Shown here: positions 29,754 to 39,406 of the stretch, one piece after another
How the letters are laid out: each line of letters opens with the position of its first letter
Numbering within the stretch: position 1 is the stretch's first letter
DNA from: an uncultured Alphaproteobacteria bacterium
GTDB taxonomy: Bacteria; Pseudomonadota; Alphaproteobacteria; HIMB59; GCA-002718135
NCBI GenBank assembly: GCA_902571865.1
Contig: CACGDO010000008.1
Coordinates: 31,675 to 95,674, forward strand
Reading direction: 5' to 3'
DNA: 64,000 nucleotides
Made by a program: the position numbers and the translations under genes
The notes under the pieces: generated by a model
The model's input: only the letters and a program-made list of their open reading frames with translations
The model's database searches: none
Told to the model about the DNA's origin: nothing

Positions 29754-30747
29754 AAGACAACTTGGAAAAACTGATATAAACTTAACAGCTATTGGTTTTG
29801 GTGGAGCGCCCTTAGGCAATTTATTTGAAAATCTTGATGAACGAAATTGCTATGACATACTTGAAAAAAGCTATCAAAAAGGAATCAATATTTATGATAC
29901 ATCACCTTTATATGGTTATGGATTAAGTGAACATAGATTAGGAAATTTTTTAAAAACTGTAGATGAGGATAGTTATTTTTTATCAACCAAAGTTGGAAGA
30001 TATCTTACACCAGCAAATAAAGATAATATAGATAGAGGGAGATTTGCAGGAAGTTTAAATTTTTCTCCTAATCTCGATTACTCTTATGACGGTGTGATGA
30101 GAGCATTTGAGCAATCATTACTAAGATTAGCTGTTTCAAAAGTAGATATTTGTTTAATTCATGATGTAGATCGATTTAATTTTGGTGACGAGGTTGATCA
30201 TTATTTTAAATTAGCAATGGATGGCGCGTATAAAGCTGTTCAAAAACTAAAAGAAGAAAAAGTTATCAAGGCTATTGGAGTTGGAGTAAATGACTCTGAT
30301 ATATGTGCAAGATTTGCAAATGCAGGTGATTTTGATTGTATGGTTCTTGCAGGCAGATATTCATTATTGGATCAAAACGCTCTTAATGATTTTTTCCCTA
30401 TTGCTGAAAAAAATAATATAGGAATTATTCTTGCAGGAATTTTTAATTCAGGAATTTTAGCTAAAGGTGTAGGTGAAAATATTACTTATTTTTATGATAA
30501 AATTCCAGAAGAAGTTAAACAACGATACTTAAAAATTGCAAATATTTGTAAAAAATATGATGTGCCTGTTCCGGCAGCAGCAATACAATTTTGCTATAAT
30601 AATAAACTTGTCACCTCCATGATTTTAGGCATGGATAGGCTTGATCAAGTGGAGCAAAACTTAGATTTTTTAAATTTTCCTATCCCTGAAGATTTGTGGA
30701 AAGATTTACTTAATGAAAAACTAATTGATGCAAGATGTCCAATATGA
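29746..30747 (+). CDS. aldo/keto reductase, L-fucose (D-threo-aldose 1-) dehydrogenase-like
   Basis: 'LGKTDINLTAIGFGGAPLGNL', 'YDTSPLYGYGLSEHRLG', 'VDICLIHDVDRF'; in fucose operon context. Confidence 0.85.
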   Translation: MNKRQLGKTDINLTAIGFGGAPLGNLFENLDERNCYDILEKSYQKGINIYDTSPLYGYGLSEHRLGNFLKTVDEDSYFLSTKVGRYLTPANKDNIDRGRFAGSLNFSPNLDYSYDGVMRAFEQSLLRLAVSKVDICLIHDVDRFNFGDEVDHYFKLAMDGAYKAVQKLKEEKVIKAIGVGVNDSDICARFANAGDFDCMVLAGRYSLLDQNALNDFFPIAEKNNIGIILAGIFNSGILAKGVGENITYFYDKIPEEVKQRYLKIANICKKYDVPVPAAAIQFCYNNKLVTSMILGMDRLDQVEQNLDFLNFPIPEDLWKDLLNEKLIDARCPI

Positions 30748-32030
30748 AAATAATTGATATTACAACTCAGGATATTCGTTTTCCAACATCAAAAGATAAT
30801 TTGGGAACTGATGCTGTTCATGTTGATTGTGACTACTCTGCAACTTATGTTACAATATTTACTGATCAAAAAGATTTAACTGGTATTGGATTAACCTTTA
30901 CTATTGGAAAAGGTAATGATCTTTGTTGTACCGTCATAGAATATTTTAAAGAATTTATAATTGGAAAAAATGTTGAAGAAATAGAAAAGGATATTGCATC
31001 CATATGGGAAAAAATTACAAACCACAGTCAATTAAGATGGGTAGGACCACAAAAAGGTGTAACACATCTTGCAGCTGCAGCTTTTTTTAATGCAATATGG
31101 GATTTAATTTCTAAATTTCATAAAAAACCTCTTTGGAGATACATAATAGAATTAGAAACAAGAGATTTATTAGATAAACTCTCTTTTTCTTATATTGACG
31201 ATGTAATTACTAAAGATGAAGCAGCTAAAATAATCGATCAGAAAAAAACAAATTTACCTTCAAATTTAGACGATTTAAATTCCACTATTTTTCCAGCATA
31301 TACAACAGCGGCTGGTTGGTTAGGATATTCAGATGAAAAAATGAAAAGACTAGTTGAAGAAAATTTAAGTAAGGGCTGGACTCATTTTAAAATGAAAGTT
31401 GGTCAAGATATAGAAAGGGATATCCATCGCTGCAAGTTAGTAAGAGAATTAATAGGTAATAAAAATAAATTAATGGTAGATTCCAATCAAATCTGGAGTG
31501 TAAATGAGACTATAGAAAATATTGGAAAACTAAAACAATTTGATATTTTATTCTATGAAGAACCAACCAACCCTGATGATGTATTAGGTTTTAAAAAAAT
31601 TAAAGATGCACATCCAGATGTTAACCTAGCAACTGGAGAAATGATACAAAATAAAGTTATGTTTAAACAATTTATAGAAAATAAATCTTTAGATTACTGC
31701 CAAATTGATAGTTGTAGAATAGCAAGTATAAATGAAATTTTACCAGTTCTTTTAATAGCTAGTAAGTTTAATACTCCCGTTATTCCTCATGCAGGTGGCG
31801 TTGGTTTATGTGAATATGTTCAGCATTTAAATCTAATCAACAAGTTTATAATTTCAAATCATGAATTATTATTAAGTGAATATGCAGAAAGCTGTTCAGA
31901 ACATTTTGAAAATCCAGCAATAATTAAAGATGGCGGATATGTAACGCCTACAAATCCAGGTTATTCTGTAAAAATTAAAGATAGTTCTCTTAATGAATTT
32001 GATTATAATAATGGTACTTATTGGAAATAA
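30735..32030 (+). CDS. fucD: L-fuconate dehydratase (enolase superfamily)
   Basis: 'DIRFPTSKDNLGTDAVHVDCDYSATYVTI', 'HFKMKVGQD', 'MVDSNQIWSV', 'FYEEPTNPDD', 'PVIPHAGGVGLCEYVQHL'. Confidence 0.93.
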   Translation: MSNMKIIDITTQDIRFPTSKDNLGTDAVHVDCDYSATYVTIFTDQKDLTGIGLTFTIGKGNDLCCTVIEYFKEFIIGKNVEEIEKDIASIWEKITNHSQLRWVGPQKGVTHLAAAAFFNAIWDLISKFHKKPLWRYIIELETRDLLDKLSFSYIDDVITKDEAAKIIDQKKTNLPSNLDDLNSTIFPAYTTAAGWLGYSDEKMKRLVEENLSKGWTHFKMKVGQDIERDIHRCKLVRELIGNKNKLMVDSNQIWSVNETIENIGKLKQFDILFYEEPTNPDDVLGFKKIKDAHPDVNLATGEMIQNKVMFKQFIENKSLDYCQIDSCRIASINEILPVLLIASKFNTPVIPHAGGVGLCEYVQHLNLINKFIISNHELLLSEYAESCSEHFENPAIIKDGGYVTPTNPGYSVKIKDSSLNEFDYNNGTYWK

Positions 32031-32855
32031 ATGTACGTAGATAGTCATCAACATTTTTGGAAACTTTCAAGAGGAGATTACTCATGGATGACTCCAGATA
32101 TGAAAGTCTTATATAAAGATTTTTTTCCAGAAGATCTTGTGCCACTTATAAAACAAAAAAATATTACTAAAACAGTAATTGTCCAAGCTGCTGACACTGT
32201 TGCTGAAACAGAATTTACATTAAGTTTAGCATCTAAATATGAATTTATTGCAGGTGTGGTGGGTTGGGTTGATTTAGATAGTAACAATGCTAAAGATGAC
32301 ATTGATAAACTGTGTGAGAATAAATTTTTAAAAGGTTTTAGACCTATGATACATGATATTCAAGATGATGCTTGGATGTTAAATGATCACCTAAAAGAAA
32401 ATATAAATTATTTAAATACAAAAAATTTAACTTTTGATGCTTTAGTTCGACCAAATCATCTTCAACATCTTATACAATTTGTTAAAAAATATGATTTCCT
32501 TCCTATAGTTATTGATCATATTGCTAAGCCCGTGATTACTAAGTCTGAAATTGACCAATGGAAAAAAGATATGATTGAACTATCAAACGCAAGTAATGTT
32601 TATTGTAAATTCTCTGGAATTCTTACTGAAGTTGGTCCAGATTATACAAAAGAACAGCTTGATCCTTATATTGATTTTATTCTTAATACTTTTGGATCTG
32701 ATAAATTAATGTGGGGAAGTGATTGGCCTGTTTTAACAATGGCAGATAACTATTCAAATTGGTTTGATTTAGCAATGAATTATTGCAATTCTTTTTCTGA
32801 AGACGAAAAAAATAAAATATTTTCTCAAAATGCAACTCAATTTTATAGTCTTTAA
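32031..32855 (+). CDS. amidohydrolase family, probable L-fucono-lactonase
   Basis: 'YVDSHQHFWKLSRGDYSWM', 'GVVGWVDL', 'VIDHIAKP', 'MWGSDWPVL'. Confidence 0.87.
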   Translation: MYVDSHQHFWKLSRGDYSWMTPDMKVLYKDFFPEDLVPLIKQKNITKTVIVQAADTVAETEFTLSLASKYEFIAGVVGWVDLDSNNAKDDIDKLCENKFLKGFRPMIHDIQDDAWMLNDHLKENINYLNTKNLTFDALVRPNHLQHLIQFVKKYDFLPIVIDHIAKPVITKSEIDQWKKDMIELSNASNVYCKFSGILTEVGPDYTKEQLDPYIDFILNTFGSDKLMWGSDWPVLTMADNYSNWFDLAMNYCNSFSEDEKNKIFSQNATQFYSL

Positions 32856-32883
32856 AAGATTATATAAATTTAAATTTAATTAA

Positions 32884-34347
32884 GTGATGAAACAAAACTA
32901 TTTTGAGTCAACTTGGTCATCAATAAAACAACATCAAACACCAAATTGGTTTAAAAAAGCAAAGTTTGGTATTTATGCTCATTGGGGAATCTATTCCGTT
33001 CCAGCTGCTGGACCCAATGTAACGTGGTATCCTTATTGGATGTATAGACCACCTAGTCCTCAGTTTGATTATCATTGTAAACATTATGGTCATCCATCTA
33101 AATTTGGATATAAAGATTTTATACCAATGTTTACTGCTGAAAAATTTAATGCAGATGAGTGGGCAGATTTGTATTATCGATCTGGAGCAAAATTTGCTGG
33201 ACCAGTAGCAGAGCATCATGATGGTTTTCCAATGTGGAATTGTTCTGATACTGAATGGTGTGCATCCAAGATGGGGCCAAAAAGAGATATTGTTGGAGAA
33301 CTTGAAAAAGCAATTAGAAATAAAGGAATGAAATATATGGTAGCAATGCATCATGCTGAAAACTGGTTTTTTTTCCCGCATTGGAATAACGATTTTGATA
33401 CATCTAAAAAGGAATATGAAAGTTTATATGGTGAACTTCACAATTTAGATTTGATAGGAAATCAGGCTGTATATCCGGATCATTGGGGTAGAAAAAATGA
33501 ACATCAAGACAAGCCTAGTAAAGCTTTTCATGACAGATGGTTAAATAGATTAAAAGAAGTAGTAGATAATTATAAACCAGACTATGTATGGTTTGATTTT
33601 GGAATTAGATTTATTCATGAAAAGTATAAAAAAGATTTTCTTTCATATTATTATAATAAAGAAACTGAGTGGGGTAATGAAGTAGTCGTATCTTATAAAT
33701 GGCACGATCTTCCACCCGGTTCTGGATTATTAGATCTTGAACTAGGAAGAGAGTCAGAATTAACCCACTATGATTGGATTACTGATACTACAGTTCACGA
33801 TGGAAGTGCTTGGGCTTATATGAAGAATTCAAAATATAAAACTACGACAGATTTAGTTCACTACCTAATAGATAATGTTAGTAAAAATGGATACATGCTT
33901 TTAAATATTGGGCCAAAACCTGATGGAACAATTCCAGAAGAAGATAAAAATCTTTTAGAGGGCATTGGAAATTGGCTTGATGTAAATGAAGAAGCAATAT
34001 TTGAAACAGAAACATGGGATCAATATGGAGAAGGTCCAACTAAAATGAATGAAGCAGGACCTTTTTCAGATAATCGAGCAAAAGTAATTTATACTGCTAA
34101 AGATTTTCGGTTCACTACAAAAGATAATTTTTTATATGCAACTGCATTAGGATGGCCTAGCAAAGATTTTACGATAGAAAGTATGTATAAACTTTTTGAT
34201 AATGAAATTGAAAGGGTAGAATTATTAGGAAGTACTGATAAAGTAGAATGGAAACATACTAGAGATGGACTCCATATAACGAGACCAGATAATAAACCAT
34301 GCGAGCATGCATACAGTTTTAAAATAACAAGAAAGGAATATTTATAA
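32884..34347 (+). CDS. GH29 alpha-L-fucosidase, no signal peptide
   Basis: 'PNWFKKAKFGIYAHWGIYSVPA', 'EHHDGFPMW', 'DYVWFDFGI', 'NGYMLLNIGPKPDGTIPEED'. Confidence 0.93.
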   Translation: MMKQNYFESTWSSIKQHQTPNWFKKAKFGIYAHWGIYSVPAAGPNVTWYPYWMYRPPSPQFDYHCKHYGHPSKFGYKDFIPMFTAEKFNADEWADLYYRSGAKFAGPVAEHHDGFPMWNCSDTEWCASKMGPKRDIVGELEKAIRNKGMKYMVAMHHAENWFFFPHWNNDFDTSKKEYESLYGELHNLDLIGNQAVYPDHWGRKNEHQDKPSKAFHDRWLNRLKEVVDNYKPDYVWFDFGIRFIHEKYKKDFLSYYYNKETEWGNEVVVSYKWHDLPPGSGLLDLELGRESELTHYDWITDTTVHDGSAWAYMKNSKYKTTTDLVHYLIDNVSKNGYMLLNIGPKPDGTIPEEDKNLLEGIGNWLDVNEEAIFETETWDQYGEGPTKMNEAGPFSDNRAKVIYTAKDFRFTTKDNFLYATALGWPSKDFTIESMYKLFDNEIERVELLGSTDKVEWKHTRDGLHITRPDNKPCEHAYSFKITRKEYL

Positions 34348-34671
34348 ATGATTAGATTAGGTATGACTCTTGGAATTAAAGAGGAAAAAATAGAAGAATA
34401 TAAAAAACTTCATGCAAATGTTTGGCCTGAAGTCTTAGAAAATTTAACAGAACTTAATTTTAAGAATTATTCTATATATTTGCATAAAAATACTCTTTTT
34501 GGATATGTTGAATATCATGGAGATAATCTTGATAGAGATAACAAGCTAATGGCTTCAAACCCTAAAGTTCAAGAATGGTGGAGTGTTTGTGGACCATGTC
34601 AAATTCCAGACCCAAATAGAAAAAAAGGAGAATGGTGGTCCAGTATGGAAGAAGTTTTTCATCACGACTAA
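34348..34671 (+). CDS. L-rhamnose/L-fucose mutarotase family protein
   Basis: 'RLGMTLGIKEEKIEEYKKLHANVWPEVLENLTELNFKNYSIYL...LFGYVEY'. Confidence 0.88.
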   Translation: MIRLGMTLGIKEEKIEEYKKLHANVWPEVLENLTELNFKNYSIYLHKNTLFGYVEYHGDNLDRDNKLMASNPKVQEWWSVCGPCQIPDPNRKKGEWWSSMEEVFHHD

Positions 34672-34679
34672 AGTTAATT

Positions 34680-35576
34680 ATGAAAACAAAAATTTGTTCA
34701 GTTGGTGAATGTATGATTGAAATTGCCAATACTAAGAATAATATTTTTCAACAATCATTTGCAGGTGATACGCTAAATTTTTGTAACTATATTGATAAAA
34801 AATATTTTGATGTCTCTTTTCTTACAGCCATTGGTAAAACTAGTGTAAACAGATCAGTTTTGGAATTCATAAATTCTAAAAAAATTTCAACAAAATTAAT
34901 CAAGCAAGTTAATAGTCATGAAATTGGTTTATATTTAATTAAGAATAGAAATAACGGAGAAAAACAATTTTTTTATTGGAGAGATAATAGTGCAGCAAAA
35001 AATTACTTTAATAATATAGATTTTGTTTCATTATTTAAAAATTTGAGGAATTTTGATTATATCTATTTTTCTGGAATTACACTTTCAATTATTGATCCAA
35101 CTAAAATAAGTAATTTTGTTAATTTGTTAAAATTATTAAAAAATAAAAAAGTAAAAATTATCTTTGATTTTAATATTAGAATTAATCGATGGACTAAAAA
35201 AAATTTAAACAATTTTTTGCATTCTATTTTAAGTTTCGTTGATATTTGTTTTGTGTCAGGTGAAGATCTAAAATTTTGGAAAAATGATAATAGTTTAAGT
35301 AATTTTGAAAAATTAATAAATAAATACAAAATAGATCATGGTATTTTTAGAAAAAATGCTAAATTAACTTACTCAATTCAAAATAAAAAAAAATATACAA
35401 TAAGAAATAAATTTATTAGAAAAGTAATTGATACTTCAGGAGCTGGAGATGGATTTAATGCTGCCTACGTATCAAATTTTATTATTCATAACGATCCAGC
35501 TTTAGCTCTGAAAGAAGCCAGTCTTCTGGGCTCGAAGATAATCATGCAAAAAGGAGCAATAGTTGATGTTAAATAG
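34680..35576 (+). CDS. kdgK: PfkB-family kinase, probable 2-dehydro-3-deoxygluconokinase
   Basis: 'ICSVGECMIEIAN...FAGDTLNFCNY', 'VIDTSGAGDGFNAAYV'; start is ATG 34680 rather than 34632. Confidence 0.85.
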   Translation: MKTKICSVGECMIEIANTKNNIFQQSFAGDTLNFCNYIDKKYFDVSFLTAIGKTSVNRSVLEFINSKKISTKLIKQVNSHEIGLYLIKNRNNGEKQFFYWRDNSAAKNYFNNIDFVSLFKNLRNFDYIYFSGITLSIIDPTKISNFVNLLKLLKNKKVKIIFDFNIRINRWTKKNLNNFLHSILSFVDICFVSGEDLKFWKNDNSLSNFEKLINKYKIDHGIFRKNAKLTYSIQNKKKYTIRNKFIRKVIDTSGAGDGFNAAYVSNFIIHNDPALALKEASLLGSKIIMQKGAIVDVK

Positions 35577-36126
35577 CGAATTACAATTAAAACTAAAAGA
35601 ACAAAAAATTTTACCAATTCTTAATACCACAAGTTTAAGCAATGATATTGATCGTTTAAGCAAATATTTAGAGAAAAATAGATCTATTCAATATATTGAA
35701 GTAACACTGAGAGAAAATCAATCTTTTGATATAGCATTAGAATTACAAAAACATTTTACTAAACATAAATTTGGGTTGGGCTCAATTTTAACAAAAGAAG
35801 ATTTTATTAAAGGTCAAGATCATAATTTTCACTTTTTTGTTTCTCCTGGAATTGTTAATGAGATTTTAGAAATTAATAATTTATCATACATTCCTGGAGC
35901 TGAAACAGTTAGTGAGTTTATACATCTTAATGAAAAAGGTTATAAAATAATTAAATTTTTTCCAGCAAATTTAAATGGAGAGCAAAAAAAATTACAATCA
36001 ATTGAAAACATTCTAAAGGATATAAAATTTATCCCAACAGGTGGGGTCAATAAAGATAATATCAATAAATATCTAGATTTAAAAAATGTTTTATGTGTTG
36101 GAACTTCAAAATTTGAAGAGTTTTAA
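35566..36126 (+). CDS. eda: KDPG/KHG-type aldolase
   Basis: 'ILPILNT', 'IEVTLRE', 'FVSPG', 'IPGAETVSE', 'KFFPA', 'FIPTGGVN'; ATG 35566 preferred over TTG 35563. Confidence 0.88.
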   Translation: MLNSELQLKLKEQKILPILNTTSLSNDIDRLSKYLEKNRSIQYIEVTLRENQSFDIALELQKHFTKHKFGLGSILTKEDFIKGQDHNFHFFVSPGIVNEILEINNLSYIPGAETVSEFIHLNEKGYKIIKFFPANLNGEQKKLQSIENILKDIKFIPTGGVNKDNINKYLDLKNVLCVGTSKFEEF

Positions 36127-37061
36127 TTTACCTTTGTCATAGTACAAAGCATTTCAAAGGCAATCGTTGCTCCTACTAATGAAGTCATATTATTTACATC
36201 AAATGGTGGTGATACTTCTACAACATCACCGCCTACAAAATTGATTTTGTTTAGTGCTCTTATAATAGTTTGTGCCTCTCTCACATTAAAGCCTCCAACT
36301 TCTGGAGTTCCAGTACCTGGTGCAAAAGTTGGGTCTATTCCATCAATATCAAATGTAAAATAAGTATCCGTATTAGCTAGAACTTCATAAATTTTTTCAA
36401 TACATTTCTTAAATCCCATTTCATAATAATCATCTATAGTAATAATAGTTACACCTTGTTCTTTAGCCCAGCTCAAATCCTCAGGATCATATAAAGCCCC
36501 ACGAAGACCAAGGATTACATATTTTTTTGGATCTATTAGATTTTCTTCTATAGCTCTTCTAAATGGTGTGCCATGAGTATATTTAAATCCTCCAAAATAA
36601 GTGTCCCAAGTATCAGAATGAGAATCAAACTGAAATAAACCTACTGGTTTTTCTTTAGCTATACCTCTAAGAATTGGTAGGCTAATTAAATGATCACCTC
36701 CAATTGATAATGGTATTGTTTTGGAATTATAAATATTTGAGTAAAATTTTTCTATTTTATTTAAACTATCATTTAAGTCCGCTGGATTTACCGGACAATC
36801 ACCAATATCTGCAATATTAAATTTATCATAAGGACTCTTAAGTGAAACAGGGTGATAAAGCCTTACAAGTGACGATGCATTTCTAATTTCTCTTGGCCCA
36901 TGTCTAGCTCCAGGTCTATTAGTAGTTCCTCCATCCCATGGTACACCTGCAACACAGTAGTCTAATTTTTGTAAATCTTTAACTATAGGTAACCGAAAAA
37001 AAGTAGCAATATCAGCAAAGCGAGGAGTTTCCATACTAGATAGAGGTTTCATTTGAGTCAT
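36123..37061 (-). CDS. agmatinase/arginase (ureohydrolase) family
   Basis: 'SIGGDHLISLPIL', 'QFDSHSDTWD', 'FDIDGIDPTFAPGTGTPEVGG'. Confidence 0.92.
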   Translation of the reverse strand: MTQMKPLSSMETPRFADIATFFRLPIVKDLQKLDYCVAGVPWDGGTTNRPGARHGPREIRNASSLVRLYHPVSLKSPYDKFNIADIGDCPVNPADLNDSLNKIEKFYSNIYNSKTIPLSIGGDHLISLPILRGIAKEKPVGLFQFDSHSDTWDTYFGGFKYTHGTPFRRAIEENLIDPKKYVILGLRGALYDPEDLSWAKEQGVTIITIDDYYEMGFKKCIEKIYEVLANTDTYFTFDIDGIDPTFAPGTGTPEVGGFNVREAQTIIRALNKINFVGGDVVEVSPPFDVNNMTSLVGATIAFEMLCTMTKVN

Positions 37062-37109
37062 AAAAGTATCTTATGGTATATAGAGTTGGATTATACAAGA
37101 CAAATTAGT

Positions 37110-37652
37110 ATGGATTATAGCAAATTTCCTAAACCGCAAGATGATGGAAAAGCTGATCATCTTTTAAATAAGTTTTTGCCGGATATTTCTCTTAAAAATC
37201 AACAAGGAAATCTATTAAAAATAAAAAGATCTGACACTTTTCGTTTAATTTTATATTTTTACCCTATGACAGGTAATCCAAATGAAAGTTTACCTAAAAA
37301 TTGGAATCAAACTCCAGGAGCCATTGGCTGTACTGTGGAGACCTGTAGTTTTAGAGATAATTATGAAGAATTAATCAAACTAAATGCGCTGCCTATAGGA
37401 ATATCAACTCAAACAATAGATTATATTAAGGAAATGACAGATAGATTATTAATTCCCTATGATGTCTTAAGTGATTCAGAAAATATTTTGCTCAATTCAT
37501 TAAAAATGCCACATTTTGAAATTGAAAACAAAATTTATTTTAAAAGATCAACTCTTATTGTGGAAAAAAATATTGTTAAAAAAGTATTCTACCCTATTTT
37601 TCCTCCTAACAAACATATAAATGAAGTTATACAATGGCTAAAAGAAAACTAA
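37110..37652 (+). CDS. peroxiredoxin (AhpC/TSA, BCP-like)
   Basis: 'LILYFYPMTGNP...GAIGCTVETCSFRDNYEELIKLNALPIGIS'; start ATG 37110 preferred. Confidence 0.8.
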   Translation: MDYSKFPKPQDDGKADHLLNKFLPDISLKNQQGNLLKIKRSDTFRLILYFYPMTGNPNESLPKNWNQTPGAIGCTVETCSFRDNYEELIKLNALPIGISTQTIDYIKEMTDRLLIPYDVLSDSENILLNSLKMPHFEIENKIYFKRSTLIVEKNIVKKVFYPIFPPNKHINEVIQWLKEN

Positions 37653-37969
37653 CTATTTTTTTATTTTTTGTATTTCTATTTTTTTCTAACCTTTTAATAG
37701 CTAATCCAAATATAGATCAATGGTTAGAGTCAGAGAAATCTTATAAAGATCTTATTAATGAAGGATTTGAAGTAAAAAGCTACGCTATAAGTGACATAGA
37801 GGTTGTAAATGATTTAACAATAATCTTATTTGTTACAGTTCTCCAAAAAGACAACGAAGTATATGAGTGTCAGGAATATCAAACTATAGATAAAAATGTT
37901 GAAACTTTGGATATGAACTTAATATGTAAAGAATTAGTTCAACCTTATGAAAGAGGTATAGGAACTTAA
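37634..37969 (+). CDS. hypothetical secreted protein
   Basis: Signal peptide-like MAKRKLTIFLFFVFLFFSNLLIANP; no family recognised. Confidence 0.7.
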   Translation: MAKRKLTIFLFFVFLFFSNLLIANPNIDQWLESEKSYKDLINEGFEVKSYAISDIEVVNDLTIILFVTVLQKDNEVYECQEYQTIDKNVETLDMNLICKELVQPYERGIGT

Positions 37970-38547
37970 GACCGTTCAATATTTAAAAAAAACCATTGTA
38001 ATGCTATTAGTGTAAGTCCATTTAAAATTTCTTTTTTATCCATCTTTGCTTTTACCTGATCAAAACTATAACTTTTAACTAATATATCCTCATTTTCATT
38101 CTCTAGACCTCTTATATTTTCTTTATCTGGAGCAATTACCTCTCCTAAAAAAAGATTATAAAAAGATTCGGATGATCCTGGGGCAGGAAAGTAACCTTGT
38201 ATAGATGTAAGATTGCTTACTTCACATCCAGTTTCTTCCAAGCATTCTCTCTTTGCGGTATCTTCTGGAGTTTCGCCAGGGTCAATTATTCCAGCAACTA
38301 CTTCATCTAGATAATTTTGATTATCTTTAGAAATTGTCCCTGGTCTGAACTGTTGAATTAAAACGATTTTTTTATTTATAGGGTCATATGGTAAGACCGC
38401 AGATACTTGTGCACCACCAAATAACTCCCTTTTTATTTCGTTACTCCAATTCCCATCATATTTTTTGTATTTAAGAGTAACTTCATTCATTTTAAAGAAA
38501 CCGTCGTGAATATTCTTTTTATCTAAAATTTTAAATTTTGAGCTCAT
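37966..38547 (-). CDS. NUDIX hydrolase (ADP-ribose pyrophosphatase-like)
   Basis: Nudix box 'GIIDPGETPEDTAKRECLEETGCEV'. Confidence 0.92.
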   Translation of the reverse strand: MSSKFKILDKKNIHDGFFKMNEVTLKYKKYDGNWSNEIKRELFGGAQVSAVLPYDPINKKIVLIQQFRPGTISKDNQNYLDEVVAGIIDPGETPEDTAKRECLEETGCEVSNLTSIQGYFPAPGSSESFYNLFLGEVIAPDKENIRGLENENEDILVKSYSFDQVKAKMDKKEILNGLTLIALQWFFLNIERS

Positions 38548-38587
38548 AAAAATTGATATATTTTATATTACATATATATTTATAAAT

Positions 38588-39049
38588 ATGGAAAAAGCAT
38601 TATTTGGTGCAGGTTGTTTCTGGGGTGTGGAAGAAACTTTTTGTAAAACTCCTGGTGTAATAAATACCTTAGTTGGTTATTCTGGAGGCGATACTATTAA
38701 CCCTTCTTATGAAAGTGTTTGCCAAGGAAATACAAATCATACTGAGGTTGTTTTAGTTGAATTTGATAATTCTAAAATATCTTATGAAGATCTTTTGATG
38801 GTTTTCTGGAAGTGTCATGATCCTACTACTATAAATAGACAAGGTCCCGATATTGGAACACAATATAGGTCAGCGATATACTATTATAACGAAGATCAAA
38901 AAAATAAATCTATTCATTCTAAAAATGAATATGCTAAAATTGCAGGATTAAATATTGTTACTGAAATATCGGAAGCTAAGGAATTCTATAAAGCTGAAGA
39001 ATATCATCAAAAATATATCCAAAAAACAGGCTTACACTGCGCTATATAG
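38588..39049 (+). CDS. msrA: peptide-methionine (S)-S-oxide reductase
   Basis: 'FGAGCFWGVEETFCKTPGV', 'VGYSGGDTINPSYESVC', 'GPDIGTQYRSAIYY', 'AEEYHQKY'. Confidence 0.95.
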   Translation: MEKALFGAGCFWGVEETFCKTPGVINTLVGYSGGDTINPSYESVCQGNTNHTEVVLVEFDNSKISYEDLLMVFWKCHDPTTINRQGPDIGTQYRSAIYYYNEDQKNKSIHSKNEYAKIAGLNIVTEISEAKEFYKAEEYHQKYIQKTGLHCAI

Positions 39050-39069
39050 ATTAATTCTTTAGGGAACTA

Positions 39070-39252
39070 ATGTCTGTCGATTTTTATTACGCATTTTTAA
39101 CAGGTTGGGTAATACTTTTATTATTTTGGAGTACTATTGTTTTCTTTATATATTTGAGAAAACCTCCTAAATCCAAATTAACTAAAAGTTTTGTCATCAA
39201 ATCCTATCTGTTTTTTTTGGCACTATTGTTTATAATTTTATTTTTTCGATAA
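39070..39252 (+). CDS. small membrane protein, unknown
   Basis: 60 aa, two hydrophobic segments; sits between msrA and the GcrA-like gene with no overlap. Confidence 0.5.
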   Translation: MSVDFYYAFLTGWVILLLFWSTIVFFIYLRKPPKSKLTKSFVIKSYLFFLALLFIILFFR

Positions 39253-39406
39253 ACCGATTCGTTTTTTTTATAAATTATGTATCAACATATAGTAGGTCAA
39301 AAAGATTAAGGTACTAACATATTGATAATTAACAACTTTTTTATATTTAATGTTGAATACTGGTTTTTTCATAAATATAAACTACCTCGAAATTAATAAA
39401 ATTATT

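Noticed and set aside
37053-37109. Upstream extension of the peroxiredoxin (MSHKSILWYIELDYTRQIS)
   Set aside because: It overlaps the start of the divergent ureohydrolase gene, and ATG 37110 gives a normal peroxiredoxin N-terminus.
39241-39270. Weak hairpin followed by a T-run after the small membrane protein gene
   Set aside because: Only about 3-4 bp of stem could be drawn; not a convincing terminator.
39253-39406. GANTC (CcrM) site GATTC near 39256 upstream of the GcrA-like gene as a regulatory signal
   Set aside because: A single 5-mer is expected by chance in 150 bp; not evidence without a genome-wide test.
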